A stretch of 64,000 nucleotides of DNA from Panagrolaimus kolymaensis (lineage: Eukaryota > Nematoda > Chromadorea > Rhabditida > Panagrolaimidae): positions 6,572,001-6,636,000 of the forward strand of contig JAJQJQ010000004.1 in the NCBI GenBank assembly GCA_028622995.1, written 5' to 3'. Shown here piece after piece: positions 1 to 12,934 of this stretch. Position 1 is the first letter of the stretch; the number at the start of each line of letters is the position of its first letter. Under the pieces are notes generated by a model. The model was not told where the DNA came from. It worked only from the letters and a program-made list of their open reading frames with translations, and searched no databases. The position numbers were made by a program, and so were the translations under genes.

Positions 1-3000
1 GCCAAAGAAAAAAAATGGGATATATCTCTCAGGTCCCAAAAGAGATTATCTCTTTCTTTTTTTTGGAAAGGCTTTTAAAGGGAATAAAATAAAAAAAGGT
101 GGGTAGTTATTTGGTGGTGGTCAATAATAACAGCTTGCCTAAAAAGTGCATACATACGTTGCAATTAATTGTTGCTTAGGTAAAACATAAAATTCATAAA
201 GTTCATTAGTTAAATAATTTTTTAAAGAATTAATTATTTCCATTCCTTTTTTTGGTTGATGCACTTTTAATTTAAATATAAACATCAAATAAAAAAAATT
301 TAGTTGGCTGAATCTCAAATGGAACTTTTTTTTAGTTGGCACTAAAACGGAGTTTCTGAATTACCAAAAATATATATAAAAAAATCAATACAAACTATGT
401 CTTGTTTTTGTTGAAGAAAAAAAGTGAATATCAATTGCCTACATTTTTTTAGCTAAAAAAATTTTTTTTAAAGACATTAATATTGAGAATTAAATAGACC
501 GTTAAAATAAGTAGTTTCATTTTTTTGCTGCGACTAACGACTTTTTTTATTAAAAATATTGTGGCAAAGAAAAATAAAAATAAAGTCCAACAATTTATTG
601 AGTTATTCTTCTTCAAGAATGTCAACGAAAAAAAATATTCCAACAAAAATCATTTAAAGGTTAATTGATTAGAAAATTAATATTCAGAAATGGCTTTTAA
701 AATAAAATCTAATAAGCTCTTGAAAATTCATAAAAAAAAAAGGTAGTAAAATAAAAGTGAAAAAAAAATTGTTGAAATTGTATTACTATCATTTTGTCAT
801 CAAAAAATTTGCTAATAATAATAGTGAATAAGAAAAATATATACCAATAAAAAGATAAAAATAAAATATGAAGAAAACTAAAAAAAAAAGAAATACGTAA
901 AAAACGTAAAAATTATTTCAAAATATGTATCTTTTTTTTTTCTTAATAAAATGTCAGGTAAATTTCAAAATTAAATAACATTCATTCGTCTAGTTAAGGG
1001 CTACTTCTTCTTCTAATTTTCTTTTTGGCTCTTCTTTTCATAATCAAGCAAAAAAAGGAAAGAAAAAAAAAAAAGAAACTACGCAAATGTGCGCCGTGCA
1101 AGAAAAAATAAATTTCTCTTAATTCGTAATATAGAAAGAAGGGAATAAATAGTCTCACAAACAGAAGAAGCAGAAAAAAAAATTTCCCTACTATTTTTAT
1201 TTTTATTTGGTCCATATTTTTTTCCTTTCACCTTTCAATATTTTTCTGATGCTTGCTTGTCGACGTCGGCTTTAAAAAAACTAAAAAAAAAGTGCCATGG
1301 AAACAAACAAAATGCAAAAAAAAAAATTATTTCTTTCGCTATTTTTTATTTAAAAGTTTTTTTGATAGTAAAAAATGAGGGAAATAAAAAGTTTTATAAG
1401 AAAATTTAAACAAATTATTTAGGTCAAAGTGAAAATATATTTATTGGCGGCGGTTTTAAAAATTTTATTAAAACAAAGATAATTTTTTTTAGTTGAAAAT
1501 TTGATGATTTTAAAAAATAAAAAAAATTTGTGCTGATAGATTTAAAAAAGCTTTTTTTAAAGGCAAAGAAAAAAAACTATTATTAAAACGAAATGGATGG
1601 ATGGATGTTGGCTATGACGCATCCAGGTGTGTGTATACAACAACAACATTAAAAGCATACGAGAAGCAAGAAGAAGAAGAAAATAAAATGGATGGATTTG
1701 GACTATACTTTTTCTTTTCCGGATGAGCTGGATGAGAATGGATGGATTTAAAGCTATAAAGAGAAAAAAGCTAAAAAAAAAAAAGAGATTTAAAAATTAA
1801 AGTAAAAATATGGAAAAAATAATTTTTTTAAAGTATTTTTACTTTACTATTTGAAACACTAATGGAAAAAGAATATTTTTCATTTTCATGGCAGGCATCT
1901 CAATAAAAGTAAATGCCCTAAATTTTGGTGAAGAATTAAACTTTCAAAAAAAAATTCATTCGAAAACTCCAAACTTTAATATAGTTTTTTTTAATTTAAT
2001 GGAAGCGCAAAAATGGTTTTAGGAAGTTTAAAAAAACTAAATACATCGTCTTTTTTCCTTCTAAATTTTTTTTGGCAAACCTATTGCTTTTTTTTACGAA
2101 ATTAGGTAGTTGCCGCCGTCATTGTGGTTTGAATCTCAAAAAAAAAATATATGCAATTTTCGTCATTTATTAATAATAGTCTTTTGGGAGTTTAGATTTT
2201 TTGCAGCTTTTTTTGCAACCCAAAAAAAAAGAAATAAGAAACAATGATCACTTTTTGATATATATATTTTTTTACAGATGAAATTTAGAAATAAAAAATT
2301 AGCAGCAAAAATGTTGATCGCCGAAAAAAATGATTGGAAGAATGCAGACGATTAAAAGAAACATTCAAATCAAAAACCAAACAAAAAAAATAGCATTCAG
2401 AGATTTTTGTGAGAATGTTTTTTATTTATTTTTTTTGCAATGAATACACATAAAGGAAAAAAATGTGGTTGTGATAAATGGCAACAAAAAAAAATATAAC
2501 CCTTTGTTGTTGGTTAAATTTATTTTTTTTTTACGCCGCGCAGAATAAAAGAATAATTTGTTTTTGTCTATTCTGTTCGACGACGATGGTTCGAGGTGTC
2601 AGCCTTTTTCATATTTACATTTTTAGGCCAAAGAAAAGAAACCAAAAAAAGAAGAAGAAACGTTTTTTAAAACTATGTATTTTTTATTATAAAATTCAAA
2701 GAATCAATAGAATCGTTGGAAGAAAATATCAAAACCAAAATATTTGAAAAAAATGCGAAAAATCATCCAAAGTATTCTTTGAACGGAATCAGAAAATCGG
2801 AAATAATTAGTTTATCAAAAAAAGAAATGGATGAAAAATTTGTTTTTCATTTGTTCAATAAATAAACTAAAAAAAATCTAAAAATAATCGACCTTCAAAT
2901 TTCTCGATATTAAACACTTTTAAACAAGAAAATAAATTAAGAAGATTTTGTAAAAATTCCGCGAACCCGTGAATTAAAAATTCAGAGGTCAAGAAACTTA

Positions 3001-4027
3001 AAAACTAAATTAAAGTCAAAACTTTTTTTAATGGCAAAAAATTAAGCCGTCAAGTTTTTCAAGTTTAAATCCAAAGAAAAAACATTAAAATCCTCTTTTA
3101 TTTTATCAAAAATTTTTTGCTTGATTTTTCACCCAATAGCTTCCGGGCAACTAAAAGAATAAAAAAATGATTATAATTTTTTTTCCGAAAATTACAAATA
3201 TTGTAAAATCCATATATAAAGTTCTAAAGTTCATAAGTTTAAAAATACACTACATTCGCCTCCACACTTTTCCTCTATGTTTATTTTTGCTATAAAATTA
3301 AAGCATTAAATTATTATTTAAAAAAATTACTAACACCAAAAACAATAAATAAAAAATAAATGTTGCAATAAATCATTAAATAAATTTTTAAAAACTATTT
3401 TTTTATTATTACTTTTCCGCCTCCATAAAACAAAATTTTTTAAAGCTTTCCATTTGGAACGGCATTGGTGGCAGCAATTATTAATTAACTGACTTTTCAA
3501 TGAAAAAATTTGATTTTTGTACTTATTTTTCTTTTCTTAACAAAAGTTCTCAGAAGTTCAAAGAAAAAAGAAAGTTGAATGGAATTTGTATTTTATTTTT
3601 GAACCTATTACTTTTTTTTAAAATATAAAAAATAAATAAAGAAATTCCTTTAAAGCGCTAATAATTAATTATAAAAATAAAATAATAATAAAAATGATTT
3701 TTTAAGAATTCTTGCTTTTTTTCATGTTTACAAAAACTTTTAGGATTCACTATATTATTTTTTTTATTTACGATACAAAAAAAGGTTTATTTATTTTATT
3801 CGAAGCATAAACAAAAAAAAAGTAAAATTCATTCGATAAAATATTATAAAAAAATAGCTATTAAAAATATTTTTGACAGTAAATACATACAATAACAAAA
3901 ATTATAAAAAAAAATTTCTTCTTTTTTTAATTATTTATTTTAAGCAAAATATAAGAAACAAGGAGGATATTACAAAATTATTATGGCATAAAAAATTAGT
4001 TGTTTTTTTATTGGTTTTTTTGTTTTT
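1..4027. other. AT-rich non-coding stretch
   Basis: This stretch is dominated by A and T homopolymers. The open frames in it are short, rich in Phe, Lys and Asn, and lack recognisable domains. I found no exon chain with consistent splice phase, no tRNA and no clear repeat boundary. It could be intergenic DNA or a very long intron of a gene outside the window. Confidence 0.6.
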
Positions 4028-5614
4028 TTAATAATGAGCTGATTTATGAACCGAATAACCTGAATATCCTCCATTAGGTGGATAACCCACTTGTGAACCA
4101 TTCCCATATTCATATGCCTCTTTTTCTTCTCGACGTTCTTTAATTTTCGATCGTTGATAACATATTATCATCGTGCATGCTCCAATTATGAATACCAAAA
4201 GTACAAAAGCTAATAAAACAAAGACACCTGCCATCCTTAAAAATGAATGCAAAAAGTTATATCAAAAAATCATAGGCTAAAAGTTTTATGCTGCAACAAA
4301 AAGTAAGGAAATGTATTTATAAAAAGTTTTCCTAAAAAGCAAAAATTATTTGTTTTTATGAATCGCAAAAACCAAATAAAGTTAAAAATCCTCAACAAAA
4401 ATTTTTTTTGTTTTAGACAAAAAAATTTCATGCAGAAGGTGTCTGTCCCAAAGTTAAAATTCAAAATGTCAAAAAGCAGCAAGTTTAGTAAGGTTGTAAA
4501 AATTTTTAGAGAATTTTTTTAAAGCTACGAAAGCCTATTAAATTAAATATATGTAAATTTGTTGCTTACCAAAATTGATCTTTAGGGCAACAACCATCCT
4601 TGCAACAATCCCCTCGCTTTTCACATAAAAGTGTAACGGTTTCATTTCTAAGATATTTATCTTGATAAATGCATCGAACAAATTGGGATGGTGGATCTAA
4701 AGAAAGAATATTTTTCATTTGCTATTTAAAAAAAGCACAAATTTAATGGAGTAGAAATTATACCTTCAATAATTCGAGTTAAAAAATTTCCTATTGTTCC
4801 ATGTTGATAAACCTCTTGAAGGTTGATATTTGCCATGGGCGAGGAAGTTGCCCCAGAAATTGGAGAGTTTTGTCTGAAATTTAATAAATAAAATACTTAT
4901 TTAGGGTCGCATTAATTTGTAAAAAGCGTTAATAATTTATTGAAGTATAACTTTGTCAAAAAAATTACAAAATTATTGAAAAAATCGTTGAGAAAAGAAA
5001 TTTTCGCTGTAAGACTTCCGAAGATAGTAACCATAAATTTTCACAAAGCTTTACTATCATACATTAAAGGGAGTGTCCCAAACGATGAGAATAATTTTAC
5101 TACGACGGGTGTTCCTAGCCCGAAAGTTTCATTGTCTCAAAAGCTTACAAAGTGCTACGAATTTTTGTAGCTTTTTGTAGCATTTAGAGAAAATTTCGTA
5201 AACTTTTGAAAAAACTTTGTAAAACTTTGTTAGACTTTGAGACAGTGAAGAAAAACTTTCGGGCTAGGAACACCCGCTGTAAGGGTTTTCTCATCGTTTG
5301 GGACACTCCCTTTAAACATTAATTAAAAAGCATTAGATTATTAATTAATAAAACCGCGATTACCACAAATTATTATTTAAATATAAAGCAAAGCAAAAGA
5401 GGCAGAAGAAGTTCAACGATGTGTTAAAAAGCATTATAAAAAAATTCGGAGGCATTGAGCGTAACTAATTTTCAGTATTAAAAAAGCAGCTTTGTTATTA
5501 TAAAACTTAAAATTAACAAATAAGGCTTACAACAAAGTTTGAGATGTCCCCCAACGGCTCATATTTAAATTTTTTTCTTTAAAATTTTCTGAATGAGATT
5601 CTACGTCAAAATAA
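4028..5614 (-). CDS. CX-module single-pass membrane protein (5' end unresolved)
   Basis: Four exons are supported on the minus strand: about 5614-5531, 4873-4764, 4696-4570 and 4235-4028. The reading phase is continuous across all junctions. The third exon encodes RNETVTLLCEKRGDCC followed by KDGCCP, the Cys spacing of the nematode CX module. The last exon supplies a hydrophobic segment of about 22 residues (VFVLLAFVLLVFIIG), then a basic stretch (KIKERREEK) and a Tyr/Gly-rich cytoplasmic tail ending at TAA 4030-4028. Family members are usually secreted or type I membrane proteins of unknown function. The first exon and signal peptide are not settled: the frame is open upstream of 5531 to about 5700 but shows no clear ATG. 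An acceptor-like ...GACGTAG at about 5615 suggests another upstream exon. The intron at 5530-4874 carries a MITE. The last exon was copied to 7738-7930. Confidence 0.75.
5068..5311. mobile_element. TTAA-flanked MITE in the CX-gene intron
   Basis: The 244-bp element has perfect 24-bp terminal inverted repeats beginning AGGGAGTGTCCCAAACGATG. An inner inverted pair around TGTTCCTAGCCCGAAAG extends the imperfect arms to about 65 bp. It is flanked by TTAA at 5064-5067 and 5312-5315. A TTAA target duplication is characteristic of piggyBac and related superfamilies, so this is best read as a non-autonomous member. No coding capacity is seen. Confidence 0.85.
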
Positions 5615-5619
5615 TTTTC

Positions 5620-7389
5620 GGTTTGAGAATCAATGGAAATGTTTGAAGAAAAAAAAATCAAAAAAGTAAGTATGAGTTGATTGATTTTTTGGGAAGTAAC
5701 AAAACAATTGAAAAAAAATATTTTTTAACAACCCGAGCAAAAAAATTTATTCGGAGGAGGAAGGTTGGTTGAGTGTCGTCAGTCAGGCTTTTTGAATTAA
5801 ACAACAACCAACATAAAAGGAAAAAGCAACAACAGCAAGCAAGCCAGCTAATAAAAAAAAAATTAATGACTATTTTTGACCGCAAAAAAAAATATTTTTT
5901 TTGGTTGTTTGTTTAAAAGACCAAAAATAAAAAAATCGGAAAAAAATAAAACGAATAAGCAGCAATAAGCTTTGATCTCTCTATCCCTCTCTCTCTCTTT
6001 TTTTGGTGGTAGGATATTTATTGATCGAGAAAATTACAAAAATCAAAGCAGTCACAAACAAGCAAAAAGTCAGAAAAAGTTTTTCGGAGAAAAAATATTC
6101 TAAAAAATCCACGCTTTCTTTCTTCATTGAATCCTTTTTTGTCGTTACAAAAAAAAATGCTCCGTTTTTTTTTCTTAGAAAAATTTTGGAAAAATAAAAA
6201 GAAGGGATTATTAAAAACACAATGAATGAATGGTAAAAACTTTCTCTTTTTCTTTTACCTTTTCAGAGTTGTTTTAAACTCACAAAATTCGCAAAAGTCT
6301 AAAAAGAAAGAAACGGAGTTTTTTTCTTTTTTCTTTTGCGCAAAAAGAAAAACTTTTAACTTTTTTTCTTCTTCATTCGTTCTTTAGGTGACTAACTAAA
6401 CTAAAGAATAAGAACAAGAACAACAAGCCTATGGGGGATGGATGCTAGCGAAACAGGCGGGAAAAAAATAAAAAGTTAGAAGCAGGCGATAGATAAAGAA
6501 GATCGTTGCGTTTTTTTCTTTTCTTCACAAACTCTTGAAGACGAAAGAAAAAAAAGTTTTTTTTTTGCAACAGTAATGGCAGCGGCGGGTAAGGTAAAAA
6601 CTTCTTCTTCGAGAAGATGGAAGTATGTAAGGGAATGACGAAGCAGCTTTTTTCTTTCTTCCAATAACGGCTTGAAGAACGAGAAAAAAAAATGCAGGTT
6701 TTTCTTTTTTGCTGTTTGTTGCTGCGACGATGTGGACCAACATCGACGACGACCGCATTTTTTTTATTCATCCATCGATCGACTAACTAACGAACTAACT
6801 GCATCAACAACAAATCGAGCTATAGGTAGGGGAATGAACGATATTTATTTTGTACAAACATAAATCTCATATTCTCGCAAATTTTTTTTTCTATTCAAGC
6901 CTCTTTCTCTCTCTTCTCTTCCAATATATCCAAAAGCAATCATTCAATGATCTTCAAGAGAGTAGTTCCTCATTGCATTCTCTCATTCTCGTCTCCTTTT
7001 CTCACCTAAAACCACTTTTAACACTTTCAGACAAACGACTACTTACTTCTTACGCTTATAGCGACGTTTGCTTAGCCAACTTCATAGTTCCGATATTGGT
7101 TGGTTCTTCTTCTTCTTCACCTTAAACGAACGAGCAAAAAAAAAAAAAGAAGAAAGAAAAGAAAAACGTATTTGATATTTGCTTTTATCCTTTAAAAGAA
7201 GTTTATCTTCTCAAACAATCATCATCATCAACAATCTGTAATAAACTTTTTTGGATTGGAATTCGTGTGTTTGAGAAACAACTTTTTTACAACAAAATTT
7301 GATTAACAAAACATGGAAATACGAAAGAAATATGCATAAGTTAGTTAAAAATTTTTAGATATCATTAAAAATAATAAACAAAAAGTCCA
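5620..7389. other. Non-coding, simple-sequence-rich interval
   Basis: The interval contains A/T-rich and CT/GA-rich tracts (for example CTCTCTCTC near 5985-6000). Open frames of up to about 108 codons on both strands are low-complexity and mutually overlapping, with no domain and no phase-consistent exon chain. No gene is called. Part of it may be the 5' region of the CX gene, whose first exon is unresolved. Confidence 0.5.
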
Positions 7390-7800
7390 AAATAAACATT
7401 ATCAAAAGCAGTTGCGTTAAAACTATGGATGAAGCATTTGTAAAAAAATTGCAATCATGAAAAAAACGATGAAAGGATTTGTTCATTGATAAAGCAAAGT
7501 TTAGAAAAGCCATTTTTCTTCAAAACTTTTTTTCTAATGTACAACGCTAATCTTGTAAAAATATGTATGCCTAGCTAATACCGCCGTTAAAAAATGGCAT
7601 AAAAGTTCATTGAACCATTTTATTCAAATCACATACATTCAATAAAATAAATAACACAAGTCAAAACAATGAGAAAAAGTTTTTTGCTATATTAAATCCA
7701 ACTTTGGCCAAACCATAATTCATCATGAGCACTTCCATCACGAAGGCAAAGAACGATATGAAGAGTTGATTCTTCCTCCTTTTGAATTTTGTAGATTACC
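7390..7800 (-). repeat. Degenerate copy of polyubiquitin 3' end and downstream flank
   Basis: This segment aligns collinearly with 8700-9060. The shared landmarks are GCTGCGTTAAA/GTTGCGTTAAA, TTTGTCCATTGATAAAGC/TTTGTTCATTGATAAAGC, the AATAAAATAAATAACACAAG segment just after the stop, and the last part of the final ubiquitin exon (CTACAA-ATTCA-AAGGA...ACTCTTCAT). Small indels put the ubiquitin-derived part out of the ubiquitin frame. It ends at about 7795, where sequence copied from the CX-gene last exon begins. Confidence 0.8.
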
Positions 7801-7930
7801 ATATTCATATGCTTCTTTTTCTTCTCGACGTTCTTTAATTTTCGATTGTTGATTACATATTATCATTGTGCATGTTCCAATTATGAATACCAAAAGAACC
7901 AATGATAATAAAACAAAGACAATAGACATC
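7738..7930 (-). pseudogene. Chimeric exon: CX-protein TM segment fused to a ubiquitin tail remnant
   Basis: A single open exon runs from acceptor TTTTCCAG at 7931 to a TGA near 7738. Its first part (VFVLLSLVLLVFIIG then KIKERREEKEAYEYGN) is nearly identical to the last exon of the CX gene at 4235-4028. The upstream intron sequence is also homologous. Immediately after EYGN the nucleotides switch to the out-of-frame remnant of the last polyubiquitin exon. No CX-module exon is visible upstream within 1 kb. The most likely reading is a non-functional duplicate with a chimeric end. A short expressed membrane peptide cannot be excluded. Confidence 0.7.
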
Positions 7931-7990
7931 CTGGAAAAAAATGCATATAAATTAGAAGAATAAAAAAGTTAATTAATCAGGCTAAAATTT

Positions 7991-8880
7991 TTCGTTGTTC
8001 AAAAAAGTAAGAAAACGTTTAAAAGAAATCCCAAAAACAAACAAACTTACACCCAAAAATACATCCAAAAATAATATTTTCCTACTATGCTTATCAAAAA
8101 CATTTTTCAGCAGCAGCGTCAAATCGTTGTTATTTTGTTTTTATGGATAATCGAAGAAACCAACCAACAACAAAAAAGAAGAAAAAAGTTTTGTGTTTTA
8201 GAAAGAACAAATTTGCATGCCAAAGTTTTGCTTTAACAAAAAATTAATGCATGTCACAAAAAAAGATGTTTGTTAGTCATCATTATCTTCTAAGCTCAAA
8301 ATCAATCAATAATTTCATCACAAATTGGTTCATAGTTTTCAATCGATGTTGTTTAGCATCCTTGTCTCTGAAACATACTTGCATATGCAGATAAATCAGA
8401 GCTTATTAGCTGTTGAAGAGCATATCTGAAACAACTACATAAAGATGAAACGTTACAAAAGATAATGTTATTGCTGTTTGTTTACTTGCGAGTGAGTACG
8501 TTTGATAATGAACAAGGAGTTGTCAGAGCTTTTATTAGTAAATTGGATTAGAAATGCATAAATGTATGTAAAAAATGAAGCTTCTAATAGCATTCATACA
8601 AATAGGAAAGCATTATGGCATTTATTGAAGTAACAATAACAAAGCAAAGTTTGTGAAAATAAAAGTTGTTACAATCGAGAAATCATCCAACAAAGTTTCG
8701 TTTTTCAAAATCAAAGATCAAAGGTTGCTGCGTTAAACCTATGAGGAATTTCACTAATCACAATCAAGAAAACGTCGAAAAAGTTTGTCCATTGATAAAG
8801 CAAAAGTTCATAAAAACAAAAAACGCTAACATCATATGTTAAGCTATTCCCGCATAAACAAAAAGAGACACAAGAAATCA
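7991..8880. other. Intergenic stretch without a gene
   Basis: Only the left part (to about 8050) shows homology, to the CX-gene intron. The part from about 8700 on is the downstream flank of polyubiquitin that was duplicated at 7390. No open frame with domain or splice support was found. Confidence 0.5.
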
Positions 8881-8988
8881 AGGAAACATTTTATTCAAAG
8901 CACACACAATAAAATAAATAACACAAGTCAGTAAAGACAATAAAAAACAGGAGAAGTGTGCTATATTACATACAACATGGAGAGCCCA

Positions 8989-9846
<858 letters not shown>

Positions 9847-9869
9847 GATGGTAGGTATTACGCACAGCT

Positions 9870-10835
9870 GAAAAAAAAAGAAGCGATTAATAACGAAAAT
9901 ATGATAATAAAAAAACACGGCAAAATGAAAAGACTCGACACTTTTTATAAAACACTATTAAGGAAGGGATGTTTAGCTTAATGATGGGTAAAAAAACAAT
10001 CAAAGATGATATGGAAGATTATGAAACATATTGGAAAGGGTGAGAAAGAAGGAAGTGATGAAGATATTAATTAGTTCATGGTGAAAAAATATTCGAATCA
10101 AGGATCAAAAAAAAGGTGATAGCAAGGAGGAGGAAAGAAAAATAATCAGCAAGCAAAAATAGACGAAGAAGATGAAAAATGATGAATGAAAAATTTTCTT
10201 GAATGATGACAAACTTAGGCGATCGAGCGAGCAATCAGTTGTCTCTCGCATTTTCCATACTATCGCTTTAAAAGTCAGCGGCGTTTGAAAATACCGATCA
10301 AAGCATTGAAAAATTTTTTTTTGTTATTCAATAAAGCTTCCATGTTTCTCTTCCTGCATTTTTATAATACCAAAAATGTTTTTATTTGAAAGCAAACCAA
10401 ACTAACAGACACTAATAATGATAGCAAACTAAACGGTCTTACTTTAACTTTTATTCACGCATGCTTGAGTTTGTTTTAAAATGTTTTTGATTTGCTTTAA
10501 TAACTTTTTCGTTGAGAAATTAATGGTTTGCAAAAAGTAAATCCAGAAAAAACCAATGACGACAAAAGTTGTTATTTCTCATAGAACAAGCTTTGTTGTT
10601 GGTTGTTTTATTATGAATGATAGCTATTTAAGCATATTGTAGCTTCATGAAATAAACGAAGTTCCAAGAAGATGTTTCTCAAATACACAACTTTTATAAA
10701 TACAATCAGTTTATTTTTACATAATTAGCAAAAGTCAGTAAATACATAATTAGTAAATAAATCAGACTAAAGAAAGAGAGAAGAATAAGTACATATATTG
10801 AATTGATTTGACGTCATTGGAGTTGTTTGAATTAG
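9870..10835. other. Intergenic region between polyubiquitin and the kelch gene
   Basis: This should contain the polyubiquitin promoter and the 3' UTR of the BTB-kelch gene, since both genes run on the minus strand. I see no reading frame, tRNA or bounded repeat, and no promoter element I would defend. Confidence 0.5.
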
Positions 10836-12910
10836 TTATGCACCATGAATTGCTGTGAAACTGCCATTGTTGTTGTTGTTTTGATAGTCATCTTCATGAA
10901 TAGTATGTAAATCAGGTTTGAGTTCATTTTTGAGGATCATCTCTGGATGAGGAATATTTTTCCAACTTAAAGCAGCTAAAGGTTTAACATCAGGAGGAAG
11001 AGTGCAAAATGGATGCCATGAATGACCATCAAAAAATTCTATTGTTTGTTCTAAAGCATGTTCACGTTGAGGATGCATTTCACCACCAAATACCCAGATT
11101 TTATTATCAAATACTTCAGCAACAAAGTTGACACTAAAAAATAATGGGATGATTGATAATGAACAAAAATCACAAACATACCGTTTAGAAATCATTGGAG
11201 GCATTACTTTCCATGAACCATTTAAATCAAGTGAAAGTCGTTCAACTGAATTCAAATCACTATTCAAACTTCGTCCACCCAAAGCATAAATATAATTTCC
11301 ATAAATTACAGAACAATGTGAAGATCGATGATGCTTGAGAGATGGAAGAGTTAACCATGTTTGACATTCGTTTTGAAATACTTCACATTCAATCATAGAT
11401 AATTCAACACTTGTTGCACCACCAATAGCAAATAAGTTACCTTCATGATATACTGCAGCAGCCTTGTAACGTCCATGATTCATTTCAGGTAAGTTTCTCC
11501 ATGCATTTCGTTTAGGATCAAACATTTCAACTTTCTTTGTTCGTTCTTCTGGAGATAAAGAATGTCCACCAACGATGAAGATATTTCCATTGGGCGAAGA
11601 GCATACAGCTGAATAAGCACGTTCCCGAGGTATTGAACTCTTTCTTTTCCATCGAAGAGTATTTTTATCCAACGCAAAACAATCAGCTTTTGCATAACCC
11701 ATATATGATGAAGCTGCTTTACCACCAACTTGATACAAAGTTCCATCAGCAATAGTGAAATTTGGTACTTGAACAAGTTCTTCAAATAATGGATTATCCA
11801 TAGATGAAAGACGACGAAGTTTTTGAGCATCCATATCAACGAAGAAAGCAATGGGATTTGTGAAATTGTAAAGACCAAAGAAAACAAAAAGATCACGTCG
11901 AATACGTTTTGGATGATGAACGGATGGAATTTTGACTTCAATGGAATATTTATCATTCAAAGCATTCATTTGTGGAATAACGTGTTTAGCCTAAAAATGG
12001 CCATAAGTTAAAGTAACTAGTAAAACAAAAATAGAGCAAAGAATAAGTGGTGAGATTTTTAGTATCTCAAAAAAAACAGCTTACATGATCATTTTGAAGT
12101 CTCATACAATCGACAAAAGTATTGATAGCTTTTAATGGATCCACAACAGATTTCATATTTGCATCCACCCATGAAATAGCATACTTAATCATTTCACGTT
12201 CAGATTGAATGTTGAGTTTACGTTGACGAAGAACATGCACGACATCATTTAAGGACATGGAATGGAACTCATCTCGAACATCTTCATAAGTATCAAATGC
12301 AGAAGGGAAATGATACGTAACATAATCCAAAACCTAAAAACAACAATTTTATGAGGTTAAAGTAAACAAAAAAGTGACTAACGCTGTTTCGAAGTCTATG
12401 ATATTTTGAATAATTCCATACTTTGAGAACATCGATTGGCGTGACTTGTTCTTTTATTCCATCAATACAAAGCTTTTGAAGATGATGATTTGAGGTTTCA
12501 GAAGCAAACATGTAAAGTTGAAGAGCAGCATCCAAAGTTGGAAAAGCAAGAGGACGATAACAAAGATAATCAAGAAGCAATGAAACGACATGAGATGGAA
12601 GATCAAGGTGGAGTTGCCATTCATATTGATTTGAATCTTCTTCACATTTTTCAAATGGTAAATTAGACCAACGAGCTTGAATAATAACTTTATGAACTTC
12701 AAATCTGAAATAAGTAGTTTTGTTAATCAAAGAATTATAAAAAGGTAAAACGTACTTTTGATTATCAGATGAAATCACAATTGTATCAGCGAAGTTTTCA
12801 GCAAATTTTGGTTGAGTTAATAATGGAGGAGATCGATGAATTGTTGAAGAAGAACCATTATCAAATAAACATTCAGCAATAATTTTTCCAATCAAATCAA
12901 TATCACTCAT
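10836..12910 (-). CDS. BTB-BACK-kelch protein (KLHL-like)
   Basis: Five exons (12910-12756, 12704-12383, 12333-12085, 11990-11182, 11133-10836) give 610 residues in continuous phase. The family forms homodimeric substrate adaptors of CUL3 ubiquitin ligases. A BTB domain occupies about residues 30-130 (FADTIVISSDNQKFEVHK, then LDYLCYRPLAFPTLDAALQL). A BACK-type helical region follows (about 140-245; MIKYAISWVDANMK). Kelch blades begin near residue 280, with Gly-Gly doublets in QVGGKA, IFIVGGHS, LFAIGGAT, IYALGGRS and WVFGGEM. The C-terminal tail has an Asn run (near 10870). The MSDID start is chosen because upstream in-frame codons lack ATG. Domain order and length fit the KLHL family, but orthology to a specific member is not claimed. 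Confidence 0.92.
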
Positions 12911-12934
12911 TCTTCTTCGTCTTCTTTGTTGCAA

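Noticed and set aside
139..2747. Several open frames of 65-90 codons on both strands
   Set aside because: They are Phe/Lys/Asn-rich translations of A/T homopolymers with no domain, no splice context and no consistent start. Most begin at non-ATG codons.
6445..7125. Overlapping frames of 62-108 codons on both strands
   Set aside because: They overlap each other in different frames, are composed of simple-sequence translations (Lys, Ser, Phe runs) and lack any domain or intron signals.
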